A program made the position numbers and the translations under genes. Below the pieces are notes generated by a model. The model saw nothing but the letters and a program-made list of their open reading frames with translations. It did not search any database and was not told the origin of the DNA. A stretch of 43,119 bases of DNA from Clostridia bacterium (GTDB lineage: Bacteria; Bacillota; Clostridia; Oscillospirales; CAG-272): the NCBI GenBank assembly GCA_017412045.1, contig JAFQOX010000105.1:1-43119 (forward strand). Direction: 5' to 3'. Position 1 is the stretch's first letter, and each line of letters starts with the position of its first letter. Positions 1 through 7,716 of the stretch are shown here, piece by piece.

Positions 1-10
1 ACGGCATTTA

Positions 11-141
11 TTTTTATTGCATAGGAAATTGCGCAAATAGAACCTCGCCGTTTATATCGTTTGGATACAGTCTTAACTGCGATAGGCGAGCACACAGCTT
101 GCAGAGCAAGCAGTTTTCCAGCGGGCGTTGCCCGCTTTTTT
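11..141 (+). repeat. Structured intergenic repeat, copy A
   Basis: This 131-bp element recurs at 10761-10891 with a single base difference, and more diverged copies lie near 23164, 23487 and 37482 (reverse). It starts with a T-tract followed by CATAGGAAATTGCGCAAA. Pairings visible are CTCGCC with GGCGAG (a closing stem around about 40 nt), an inner CAGT/ACTG stem, a GCTTGC-AGA-GCAAGC hairpin and a final GCGGGC-GTT-GCCCGC hairpin followed by six T. It contains no ORF. It may be a small non-autonomous element or a structured RNA with its own terminator; the sequence does not decide between these. Confidence 0.9.
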
Positions 142-160
142 ATAGGAAATGATTTTGCAA
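136..160 (+). repeat. Partial repeat copy (5' module only)
   Basis: Directly after the terminator T-tract of copy A comes TATAGGAAAT, six bases and a short TTGCAA stretch, which is a degraded version of the repeat's own first module. The rest of the element is missing. It suggests a second insertion or a tandem remnant placed exactly on a U-tract. Confidence 0.55.
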
Positions 161-167
161 TTATTTT

Positions 168-330
168 AGGGCTTGTTTGAAAAATGACAACACGCCCAAA
201 AAGCGGTTATTTTTCCGCATAACTGCGCTTATTTTTTTTGAAATACATATAGTATTTCTGCAAAAAATCAGCTTGTTCTACGAAAAAATTCCTCACTTTT
301 GGTCATATCGCTATTTTTCAAACAAGCCCT
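168..330. mobile_element. MITE-like element with 18-bp perfect terminal inverted repeats
   Basis: AGGGCTTGTTTGAAAAAT at 168-185 is exactly inverted at 313-330, and weaker inverted similarity continues inward for roughly 30 bp. The middle has a palindrome, GAAATAC/GTATTTC. TA dinucleotides can be read on both sides if the ends are taken as GGGC...GCCC, consistent with a TA target duplication. There is no ORF for a transposase. The end sequence resembles those of IS5-group elements, but the family assignment is tentative. Confidence 0.75.
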
Positions 331-378
331 AATTTTACTATAAAAATAAACGCAATCACGGAAATCAAAACGCCGTCG

Positions 379-407
379 TTGACAAGACGCGGCGTTCATG
401 CTATAAT
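379..407 (+). promoter_or_regulatory. Consensus sigma-70-type promoter of the LRR gene
   Basis: TTGACA (379-384), a 17-nt spacer and TATAAT (402-407) form a perfect promoter 30 bp upstream of the start codon. An imperfect inverted repeat (ACGCCGTC near 370, GACGCGGCGT near 386) straddles the -35 box and could be a regulator site. Confidence 0.85.
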
Positions 408-436
408 AAATCAAAAAAAGAAAGCAGGTGATCCAT

Positions 437-2551
437 ATGGATACTCGTCCGACGGGGCTGATCTTTCAGACGATGGAGGGTGGCTTCTGCAAGATTTCGG
501 ATTTTAACGGCGCGGACCAAACGCTTGTGATCCCGCGCGAAAAGGACGGCTGTACGGTCAAAGAAATCGGAATCGGCGCGTTTCTCCGAAAGGGTTGTCT
601 GAAAACCGTCGTCTTGCCCGATACGGTGGAGAAAATTGACGATATGGCGTTTTATGAATGCCGCGCTCTGGAGGAGATCGTGCTTCCGGACGGCGTAACG
701 GAAATCGGATACGAGGCGTTCGGTCTTTGCGAGTCTCTGCGTATATGCCTGGGAAAAAACGTGCGCGAGGTGAAATCCTGCGCGTTGCGCGGAGTCAGGA
801 GCATCGCGGTTGCCGAAGGAAATCCTTATTTTTGCGCCGACGGCGGCAATCTTTATTCCAAAGACGGAAAAACGCTGTTGCAATATACGCCAAAAGAGGA
901 CGAAACCGTTTTCTCCGTTCCCGAGGGTGTGGAAACGCTCGGAAACGGCGCCTTTATCGGATGCGAGAGACTGTCGGAAATACGGCTTCCCGAAAGCCTG
1001 CGGACGATAGGCTGGAGCGTTTTCGAGGGATGCAAAGGCTTGCGCCGTATGACACTCCCCGACGGGCTGGTGCATCTGGGCGGCGGCGCCTTCACCGATT
1101 GCGATTCTCTCACGGAAATCTCGGTTGGAATCGGCTTGAAAACCATCGGAGAATCCGTGTTTCAAGGCTGTTATTCCCTGCAAAGGCTCCGTTACGGCGG
1201 AAATGCGGCGGCGTGGCGCGCGATCTCGTTTACCGAGGATTGGGCGGACGACGCGCCCTGTCTGCGGATCGAAACGTCGGAATCCGTACCGCAGAGCGCG
1301 GACGGTACGCCGTCCGCACTTCTCGATTATGCCGTGAACACCGAAGGCAAAAGCTGTACGGTCATCGGTATCGGGCTCTGTACGGATACGAGGCTCGTTT
1401 TTCCATCGGAAATCGACGGCTTTGCCGTGACGGCGATCGGGAAATCCGAGCCGCCCGATAACGGTTTTTCGGAAAACTACGTTTATTTTGAGGGCTCGTT
1501 TGCGGGACGGCGCGATATTGAGAGCGTTTTCATTCCCGAAGGCGTGACCGCCGTCGGAGACTGCGCTTTTCGGAATTGCTCCTCGCTGAAAAGTGTCTGG
1601 ATCAGCGGCAGCGTCCGTTATATCGGCGCATCCGCCTTTGAAGGTTGCCGCTCGCTGGAGAGCGTTTTTCTGGAGGACGGTGTGGAAACGGTCGGTTGGA
1701 ACGCGTTTTTCGGATGCATCTCGCTCGCGGAGATCCGCATTCCCGACAGCGTGACCAAAATCCATACAGGCGCTTTCGCGGGCGGTATCGCGGCAATCAC
1801 GGCATCGCCGGAACATCCCCTCTATCAGACCGCGGACGGCAATCTCTATTCGCGGGACGGAAAAACGCTCCTGCAATACGCCGCGGGCAAGCGGGACACC
1901 GCCTTTCGCTGTCCCAAAGCGGTGACCGCCATCGGTCAAGGCGCGTTCCGTGATGCCACCGCACTCACGGATGCCGTCCTCGGTGAAAACGTGAAAACGA
2001 TCGGAGACGAGGCGTTCCGCGGATGCAAAAGCCTTTCGTTTATCCATATTCCCGACGGCGTGGCGGAGATCGGGAACGAAGCCTTCAGCGGCTGCGCGAG
2101 CCTGTTCCGACCGCGCTTTGGAAAGGGTGTGAGGGAGATCGGCGCTTACGCCTTTGCGCATTGCGCCGCGCTTCGGACCGCGCCGCTCTCAGAAGGCGTT
2201 TCCTGCATCCGAAGAGGCGCGTTTTTCGGATGCGCTTCTCTGCGTAAAGCGTATGTGCCGGACAGCGTGACGGAGATCGCCGATCATGCATTTGCAGAAT
2301 GCGCCTCGCTTCGCGAGATTTCCCTGCCCGCAGGTCTGACGTGGATCGGAGAAGAAGCCTTTCTCCGCTGCGGCAGTCTGCGAACCGTCGTTTTCCGCGG
2401 TACCGTCGCGCAATGGAGCGCGCTCTCTGCCGGGCGTATATCCGCCGTTCGATCAGTCGTCTGTACGGATGGGACAGTTTCGAAAAATATCGCAGAGCAA
2501 CCGTACGATAAATTAGGGACAGGCGGATCTCAAGCCGATCTCTCCCGCTGA
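437..2551 (+). CDS. BspA-like leucine-rich repeat (LRR_5) protein
   Basis: The 704-residue product is built almost entirely of LRR_5 repeats of the BspA/Treponema pallidum type: recurring blocks of the kind IGxxAFxxCxSLxxIxLPDxVxxI. Two island segments, near residues 130-165 and 460-500, carry the phrases GGNLYSKDGKTLLQY and DGNLYSRDGKTLLQY, which suggests an internal duplication. I chose ATG 437 because AGCAGGTG sits six bases upstream; an in-frame GTG at 428 overlaps that ribosome binding site. No signal peptide, sortase motif or membrane segment is visible, so the protein looks cytoplasmic, although many BspA-type proteins are surface adhesins. It has its own consensus promoter and stands alone. 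Function is unknown beyond likely protein or ligand binding. Confidence 0.88.
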   Translation: MDTRPTGLIFQTMEGGFCKISDFNGADQTLVIPREKDGCTVKEIGIGAFLRKGCLKTVVLPDTVEKIDDMAFYECRALEEIVLPDGVTEIGYEAFGLCESLRICLGKNVREVKSCALRGVRSIAVAEGNPYFCADGGNLYSKDGKTLLQYTPKEDETVFSVPEGVETLGNGAFIGCERLSEIRLPESLRTIGWSVFEGCKGLRRMTLPDGLVHLGGGAFTDCDSLTEISVGIGLKTIGESVFQGCYSLQRLRYGGNAAAWRAISFTEDWADDAPCLRIETSESVPQSADGTPSALLDYAVNTEGKSCTVIGIGLCTDTRLVFPSEIDGFAVTAIGKSEPPDNGFSENYVYFEGSFAGRRDIESVFIPEGVTAVGDCAFRNCSSLKSVWISGSVRYIGASAFEGCRSLESVFLEDGVETVGWNAFFGCISLAEIRIPDSVTKIHTGAFAGGIAAITASPEHPLYQTADGNLYSRDGKTLLQYAAGKRDTAFRCPKAVTAIGQGAFRDATALTDAVLGENVKTIGDEAFRGCKSLSFIHIPDGVAEIGNEAFSGCASLFRPRFGKGVREIGAYAFAHCAALRTAPLSEGVSCIRRGAFFGCASLRKAYVPDSVTEIADHAFAECASLREISLPAGLTWIGEEAFLRCGSLRTVVFRGTVAQWSALSAGRISAVRSVVCTDGTVSKNIAEQPYDKLGTGGSQADLSR

Positions 2552-2620
2552 TTTGCATCAGCGGCGATTCGACACACAGCCTACAAGAATAAAGACGCAG
2601 CGGAGCGAAAAGAGCTCAAA

Positions 2621-2665
2621 GAAAAAATCCGAACCGATCGCAACGGAGCGAACCGATTCGGATTT
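2621..2665 (-). terminator. Intrinsic terminator of the YdjM-like gene
   Basis: On the minus strand AAATCCGAA pairs with TTCGGATTT around an imperfectly paired loop and is followed by six T. It lies 20 bp after the stop of the minus-strand membrane protein gene and also separates it from the convergent LRR gene. Confidence 0.7.
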
Positions 2666-2684
2666 ATCTGAAAAATGTTCTTCG

Positions 2685-3281
2685 TCAAGCCGTAATGCTG
2701 AAAATGAATCCGAGCACGAGCATGACTGCGCTGACGATGCCTCCGATGTACCAGAAAACGGTATCCACCTTACTGCTGGCATAGCAGAACTTGAACGCTA
2801 CGCCGAAATCCAAGGGATAAAGAAGAGGAATCTTCTTTTTGTTCAGCATATCGAGAAGCAGGTGAGAGAGGTACGCCGCCATGTAACAGAGCGCAAGCGG
2901 CTCGTAAATGCATCCGACGCAGAGCGAAAACAGAAACATTGCCGTCAGCGAGTGCGTGAACGTACGGTGATCGCTAAAATACCCGAAGATCCAAAGCGTA
3001 ACAAAGCCGATCAATCCGAGCAGTGCTCTCGTTTGATTTGCGAGAATCGCTTCGCAGATTCCCAAATCCATAAAGAAGTCCACAACCAGAGCGCCGAGCG
3101 TAGTTACCAACGCGTGCAAAAACACGCGTGAGGAATTGGATTGGTTCATGGTATCGACGTCCGGGGTAATGCCGCCGAATGAGCCTGCAATCAGAGCAGC
3201 CGCGCATTCACCGAGCGAATCCGGTCGCATGACTAAGAGCGATGTTGCCAGACCGATCGTAAAATGTGTTTTCCCCATCAT
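2685..3281 (-). CDS. YdjM/DUF457-type metal-dependent membrane hydrolase-like protein
   Basis: The 198-residue protein has the layout of the YdjM (DUF457) family: a GKTH start with histidine at residue 6, PDVD at about 40-43, a DHRTFTHS block in the middle and YLSHLLLDM further on. These His/Asp positions are the presumed metal ligands of a multi-pass inner membrane protein; several hydrophobic segments are visible. The ATG at 3281 is preferred over upstream in-frame codons because AGGAGGA lies nine bases upstream. The gene is divergent from the TetR-type regulator and has its own TTGAAT-17-TATAAT promoter. The substrate of this family is not established. Confidence 0.8.
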   Translation of the reverse strand: MMGKTHFTIGLATSLLVMRPDSLGECAAALIAGSFGGITPDVDTMNQSNSSRVFLHALVTTLGALVVDFFMDLGICEAILANQTRALLGLIGFVTLWIFGYFSDHRTFTHSLTAMFLFSLCVGCIYEPLALCYMAAYLSHLLLDMLNKKKIPLLYPLDFGVAFKFCYASSKVDTVFWYIGGIVSAVMLVLGFIFSITA

Positions 3282-3341
3282 AAGCCAAAATCCTCCTGCG
3301 GTTTCATGATAGTAAAAGTGATGATAAAACAACTAATCCGT

Positions 3342-3370
3342 ATTATAGCATGAAAAAAAGAATTATTCAA
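3342..3370 (-). promoter_or_regulatory. Promoter of the YdjM-like gene
   Basis: Read on the minus strand, TTGAAT (3370-3365), a 17-nt spacer and TATAAT (3347-3342) lie about 60 bp upstream of the start codon. Confidence 0.7.
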
Positions 3371-3445
3371 CATATTTGGAAAAATATTTTTTAATTTTTC
3401 GTCAGATAAAATTCCGGACGGCAAAACGGATTTTCGACAATTTCA

Positions 3446-3474
3446 TTGGAAAAAGTTTCTTTTCAGTTTAGAAT
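3446..3474 (+). promoter_or_regulatory. Promoter of the TetR-type regulator
   Basis: TTGGAA (3446-3451), 17 nt and TAGAAT (3469-3474) lie 47 bp upstream of the TTG start. The element sits in the divergent spacer, so the regulator could act on both genes; no clear operator palindrome was found. Confidence 0.5.
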
Positions 3475-3521
3475 CTTTATGTATCATAACCGTAAAACAT
3501 GAGTACGGGGAGAGATGATAT

Positions 3522-4094
3522 TTGGCAGATTCCAAGGTGACGAAAAAGGCGATGGCAGATGCGCTCAAGCAGTTGTCAGTCGATATGCCGTATGCAAAAA
3601 TCAGCATTGGCAATATTTGCAAACAGTGCAATATGAGTCGAAAAACCTTTTACTATCATTTCAAGGACAAGGAAGATCTGGTAAATTGGATATTCGAAAC
3701 GGAATTCGTAGCTTATGCGAGGGAGCATATTTATGAATCCGTATGGGACGGCGTGGAGGATCTCCTGCAATATTTTTATAGCAACCGCGTTTTCTACAGG
3801 AAAATTCTGGCGCACGAGGGACAAAATTCGTTTTCCCTTTATTTTAACGAGCTGATCCGTTCCGTTTTCATCCAGCAATTGCAGTCGATTATAGGAAATA
3901 CGGCCGGCAGAGACGTTCAGATCAATTTCATTGCGGACGGCATGGTTTGTATGCTGAAGCGCTGGATTGCCGAGGCGGAATGCTTGCCGCCCGAGCTGTT
4001 GATCCGGGAAATCGAAATCGGCGCGAAAGCGATGGCGGCTTATATTGCTCAAACCTTACCCCAAAAAGATCTTTCCGATTGTGAACAAGCATAA
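3522..4094 (+). CDS. TetR/AcrR-family transcriptional regulator
   Basis: A 190-residue DNA-binding regulator. The N-terminal helix-turn-helix is clear at residues 22-47, with ISIGNICKQCNMSRKTFYYHFKDKEDL, here given by its key parts ISIGNICKQCN and TFYYHFKDKEDL. The C-terminal part resembles that of DhaS-like regulators (TetR_C_8 type). The start is TTG at 3522: GGGGAGAG lies just upstream and the next in-frame codon but one upstream is a stop, so no ATG start is possible. It is followed by a strong terminator and stands alone. The ligand and target are unknown; the divergent YdjM-like gene is the natural first guess. Confidence 0.85.
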   Translation: MADSKVTKKAMADALKQLSVDMPYAKISIGNICKQCNMSRKTFYYHFKDKEDLVNWIFETEFVAYAREHIYESVWDGVEDLLQYFYSNRVFYRKILAHEGQNSFSLYFNELIRSVFIQQLQSIIGNTAGRDVQINFIADGMVCMLKRWIAEAECLPPELLIREIEIGAKAMAAYIAQTLPQKDLSDCEQA

Positions 4095-4150
4095 AGAGCG
4101 GGTAGCACTCTGCTTCGCCCGTATATAAAAATGCGGAACGGTGATCAGAC

Positions 4151-4196
4151 AAAAGAGAGAACGGGACGGCATGAAGCCGTTGCGCTCTCTCTTTTT
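4151..4196 (+). terminator. Intrinsic terminator after the TetR-type gene
   Basis: GAGAGA pairs with TCTCTC and an inner ACGGC/GCCGT stem follows, ending in five T. The sequence after the T-tract (ATTGCATAAGAGA) resembles the first bases of the window's structured repeat. The remaining stretch to 4359 shows no gene. Confidence 0.8.
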
Positions 4197-4359
4197 ATTG
4201 CATAAGAGATAAACAGAATCGGCGTGATACGCCGTTAAGAGCATCACGACGCGGGTGTTTCAAGGTTTCAACTCGATGCTGTTATCACGGAATTCATCCA
4301 ACGGTTTGGGAATGAATAAAAAATTTTTGAAATGTCCTATCCATTAAAAAATGTTGAAC

Positions 4360-4414
4360 GAATTTTGAATTTGTTCCAAAATTCCTTTACAATTTTTATT
4401 AAAAATGTTATAAT
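4360..4414 (+). promoter_or_regulatory. Promoter and upstream inverted repeat of the two-component operon
   Basis: TTTACA (4386-4391), 17 nt and TATAAT (4409-4414). Immediately upstream an inverted repeat GAATTTTG (4360-4367) / CAAAATTC (4377-4384) is placed where an activator, possibly the response regulator itself, could bind; that role is inferred. Confidence 0.65.
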
Positions 4415-4479
4415 ATAGAAAAAATCGGAATGCAAACGTATGACGAATACGGAGATATACATAAACAGGAGGTTACAGA

Positions 4480-5172
4480 ATGAATACGAAAATATTGATC
4501 GTTGACGACGACCCGCATATCAGCGAAGCCTTGAGATTATATCTGGAAAAGGAAGGACACGAGGTACAGAACGCCTACGATGGCGCGGAGGGCGTCTCCC
4601 TTTTCAAAAAATATGACCCCGATCTGGTGCTTCTGGACATCATGATGCCCAAAAAGGACGGCTGGCAGGTCTGCCGTGAGATCAGAGAGATCTCCACCAA
4701 GCCGATCATCATGCTGACGGCGAAGGGCGAGGTCTTTGATAAGGTGCTCGGTCTGGAGCTTGGCGCGGACGATTTTCTGGCAAAGCCCGTCGATATGAAG
4801 GAGCTTGCCGCAAGAATCAAGGCGGTCCTCCGCCGCTGTCAGACGAACGACACGCGCGCGGATGAAAAATGCGTGAGATTTGAAAATCTCGAAATTTCTC
4901 TGGAGCAGTACGAGCTCAAGGTCGCGGGAAAAGTCGTGGACATTCCGCCGAAGGAATTGGAGCTGCTCTATTTTTTGGCATCCAATTACAATCACGTCTT
5001 TACGAGAGATCAGCTGCTGGATAAGGTCTGGGGCTTCTATTATCCCGGAGATTCCAGAACGGTCGACGTTCATATCAAAAGATTGCGCGACAAGCTGGAG
5101 GGCGTCAGCAACAAATGGGTTCTGAAAACCGTTTGGGGCGTAGGCTATAAATTCGAAGTCGTTGCCGGATAA
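4480..5172 (+). CDS. OmpR/PhoB-family response regulator
   Basis: The 230-residue cytoplasmic regulator has a receiver domain (residues 1-120) with acidic pocket D10-D11, phospho-acceptor D53 in LLDIMMP, T80 and K102 in the FLAKP motif. Residues about 130-228 form a winged-helix DNA-binding domain ending in TVWGVGYKFE, typical of OmpR/PhoB proteins. A perfect AGGAGG lies seven bases before ATG 4480. The next gene is a sensor kinase 73 bp downstream, so the pair is a two-component system. The signal is unknown; no target genes can be named from this window. Confidence 0.95.
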   Translation: MNTKILIVDDDPHISEALRLYLEKEGHEVQNAYDGAEGVSLFKKYDPDLVLLDIMMPKKDGWQVCREIREISTKPIIMLTAKGEVFDKVLGLELGADDFLAKPVDMKELAARIKAVLRRCQTNDTRADEKCVRFENLEISLEQYELKVAGKVVDIPPKELELLYFLASNYNHVFTRDQLLDKVWGFYYPGDSRTVDVHIKRLRDKLEGVSNKWVLKTVWGVGYKFEVVAG

Positions 5173-5245
5173 TCGTTCAAAAAAGCATTGGCAGAGTGAG
5201 AACAGCTTTCTTTCTCTGCCAAATTTACGTTACGGAGAGGTTTTT

Positions 5246-6694
5246 GTGAAAAAAAGTATTTTTATCAGATATATATCCACGTTTCTGATGATTATTTTCA
5301 TCAGCTTTTTCGTTCTGACCGTTATCATCACCTCGATGACGATCCGCTCGGAAAATACAAAAAAGCAGATGATCGCGGAGAATACGTCCAGCTATATCGC
5401 GGAGTATCTGATCTCTGAATTTTCTTCCTCGTTTATACCGATGGATTTCGAGCGCTTCATCGCGCTGAGAAACGGCGACGTTTCCACGATGATCGACATT
5501 CTTTCCAAAAATGCGGAAAAAATGACGATTCTGATCACGAATCCACAGGGCAAGATCCTGATTTCGACGGATAACGCCTTCAGCGGAAGCATTGGAGATC
5601 CGCGCGTGCTGGATGCCTTGACGGAGAAGCAGGAAAGTAAGCTGTATACCGATATGGGCGGTATGCTGGACCGTAAATACGGCGTTATGGTCACGCCCTT
5701 CCAATACAGCCACGCGGACGTCAGCGCGGGCGCTCTGATCGTTTGCTACAGCGCGGGAACGCTGAACGATCTGGCAATCGGAACGGTCAGAACGATCATT
5801 CTGGCAAGCCTATGGGTGATGATCGCCAGCTTCGTCGCGGTCTATTTCATCACGGAAAGGATCGTCGCGCCGATCAGGCAGATGACCTATGCCACGAGAA
5901 ATTTCGCAAAGGGCAAATTCGATGTCAAAACGCCCGTGGTGGGAGAGGACGAGATCGCGGAGCTTGCGACTGCCTTCAATTCCATGGCGGACTCCCTCGC
6001 GCATTACGAATATACGAGAAGCTCCTTTCTCGCCAACGTCTCGCACGACCTGCGTACGCCGATGACCTCTATCGCGGGCTTTATCGACGGCATTCTGGAG
6101 GGCGCGATCCCGCCCGAAAAGCAATCCTATTACCTCGGCATCATCGGGCAGGAGGTCAAGCGTCTTTCCCGTCTGGTCAACTCCCTGCTGGATATTTCCC
6201 GTATGGAAGCGGGCAACCGCAAATTTGAAAAAACGCCGTTCGACATCTGTGAAATGGCAAGGATCATTCTGCTTTCCTTCGAATCCAAAATCGATGCCAA
6301 GCATTTGGACGTTGATTTTGACGCGCCCGAGGACCGTCTGACGGTCTTTTCCGACAAGGACGCGATCAATCAGGTGCTTTACAATATCTGCGATAACGCC
6401 GTGAAATTCTCAAAGGACGGCGGTAAATACAAAATTACGATCAGAGAAGAATTCTCCAAAGTAAAGGTTACGGTCTTTAACGAAGGCGAGGGCATTCCGA
6501 ACGAGGACCTGCCGTACGTCTTTGACCGTTTCTACAAGAGCGACAAGAGCCGAGGTCTGGATAAAACGGGCGTGGGTCTGGGTCTCTATATCTGCAAGAC
6601 GATCATGGACAATCTCGGAGAAAATATTTCCGTCGAGGGCGTACACGGTGAATACTGCGCCTTTACGATCGAATTGACAAAGCACAGAGGCTGA
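5246..6694 (+). CDS. Membrane sensor histidine kinase
   Basis: The 482-residue partner of the response regulator. A first membrane segment lies at about residues 6-30, then an extracytoplasmic sensor region of about 140 residues, a second segment at 180-203, a HAMP linker, and a HisKA domain whose phosphorylated histidine is H267 in SHDLRTPM. The catalytic ATPase domain shows the N box (NICDNAVKFS) and the G box (GVGLGLYICK). I chose GTG 5246 because GGAGAGG lies five bases upstream and the membrane anchor begins at once; a TTG at 5162 would overlap the regulator gene and add 28 residues without family character. Confidence 0.93.
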   Translation: MKKSIFIRYISTFLMIIFISFFVLTVIITSMTIRSENTKKQMIAENTSSYIAEYLISEFSSSFIPMDFERFIALRNGDVSTMIDILSKNAEKMTILITNPQGKILISTDNAFSGSIGDPRVLDALTEKQESKLYTDMGGMLDRKYGVMVTPFQYSHADVSAGALIVCYSAGTLNDLAIGTVRTIILASLWVMIASFVAVYFITERIVAPIRQMTYATRNFAKGKFDVKTPVVGEDEIAELATAFNSMADSLAHYEYTRSSFLANVSHDLRTPMTSIAGFIDGILEGAIPPEKQSYYLGIIGQEVKRLSRLVNSLLDISRMEAGNRKFEKTPFDICEMARIILLSFESKIDAKHLDVDFDAPEDRLTVFSDKDAINQVLYNICDNAVKFSKDGGKYKITIREEFSKVKVTVFNEGEGIPNEDLPYVFDRFYKSDKSRGLDKTGVGLGLYICKTIMDNLGENISVEGVHGEYCAFTIELTKHRG

Positions 6695-6769
6695 TGTCGC
6701 GGCGGATGATAAAAATCCGTTTATCTTATCAAAAATAAATGCGGTTGCCTTTGTGCTTTTTATCGGTGC

Positions 6770-6798
6770 TTGACAAACCGCTGCTTATGGAATATAAT
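6770..6798 (+). promoter_or_regulatory. Consensus promoter overlapping a terminator, likely for rpe
   Basis: TTGACA (6770-6775), 17 nt and TATAAT (6793-6798). The expected start near 6805 lies inside the left arm of the hairpin at 6802-6834, so transcripts from here would begin with a hairpin. The following 200 bp to the rpe start contain no other gene; a small GGCTT/AAGCC hairpin is visible near 6858-6875. Confidence 0.75.
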
Positions 6799-6800
6799 AA

Positions 6801-6837
6801 AAACAGATCTCTCCGTGATCCGGACAGATCTGTTTTT
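6801..6837 (+). terminator. Intrinsic terminator after the histidine kinase
   Basis: AACAGATCT (6802-6810) pairs with AGATCTGTT (6826-6834), an inner TCCG/CGGA stem adds four pairs, the loop is TGATC, and six T follow. It should end the two-component operon transcript. Confidence 0.88.
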
Positions 6838-7041
6838 TCAATATCACACTGATATAAGGCTTTATATGAAGCCGATCGCCGTATGCTCTTTTCGCAAACT
6901 GCCTTTTCCATGTTGTCCTTGCATAAGGCGCGTCGGCGGATTGGATTTTTGCTATTATCAGGATATGCCGCCCGTCGGCGTATGCTACCGATTTTCAAAA
7001 AAGATTTTATGCCGCAAACAAGCGGCGGATTGGAGACGATT

Positions 7042-7710
7042 ATGATTAAAATTTCCCCTTCGGTGCTCGCTTGCGATTTTTCGAAGCTTGGCGAGGAAGT
7101 CAGAAAAGTAGAGGATGCAGGCGCGGAATGGCTGCATCTGGACGTCATGGACGGTATGTTCGTTCCGAATATCTCCTTCGGTCCCGACGTCATCCGTTCC
7201 GTTCGCAAGCAGAGCGAAATGGTGTTCGACGTTCATCTCATGATTATGGACCCTATTCGCTATATTGACGGCTTCGTCAAGGCGGGTGCCGATCTGATCA
7301 CCTTCCATTACGAGAGCTGTGAGGATCGTATGGCTGTCATCGAAAAGATCCGCGCGGCAGGTAAAAAAGCGGCGATTTCCCTCAAGCCCGCAACGCCCGC
7401 TTCCGTTCTGGAGCCTTTTCTGCCCTATCTGGATATGGTTCTGATCATGACGGTCGAGCCCGGCTTCGGCGGTCAGAAATTCATGACGGACATGATGGAC
7501 AAGGTCCGCGCCGTACGCGAAATGATCAAAAAGAGCGGTCGGGATATCGACGTTCAGGTAGACGGCGGCATCAACGCGGAAACCACGAAGACCGCCGCGG
7601 CGGCAGGCGCGAACGTCCTCGTCGCCGGCTCCTCCATCTTCGGCGCTCCCGATGCGGCAAAGGCGGTGCTGGATATCCGCTCCGCGGCTGAAAATTCGTA
7701 TTGCGGATAA
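7042..7710 (+). CDS. rpe: Ribulose-phosphate 3-epimerase
   Basis: The 222-residue enzyme interconverts ribulose 5-phosphate and xylulose 5-phosphate in the pentose phosphate pathway, in the cytoplasm. Family landmarks are ISPSVLACDF at the start, LHLDVMDG with metal ligands H32 and D34, VFDVHLM, TVEPGFGGQ (phosphate loop) and VQVDGGI with D174. The length is the usual one for a TIM-barrel Rpe. ATG 7042 is the start because GGAG lies six bases upstream and the protein begins with family sequence; the frame is open for 53 more codons upstream but these resemble nothing. Its usual partners (rsgA, prkC) are not here. Confidence 0.96.
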   Translation: MIKISPSVLACDFSKLGEEVRKVEDAGAEWLHLDVMDGMFVPNISFGPDVIRSVRKQSEMVFDVHLMIMDPIRYIDGFVKAGADLITFHYESCEDRMAVIEKIRAAGKKAAISLKPATPASVLEPFLPYLDMVLIMTVEPGFGGQKFMTDMMDKVRAVREMIKKSGRDIDVQVDGGINAETTKTAAAAGANVLVAGSSIFGAPDAAKAVLDIRSAAENSYCG

Positions 7711-7716
7711 TGACAG

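Noticed and set aside
401-2161. Long minus-strand open frame opposite the LRR gene
   Set aside because: It is an antisense shadow created by the regular codon pattern of the repeats; no ribosome binding site, no family features, and it covers the promoter of the LRR gene.
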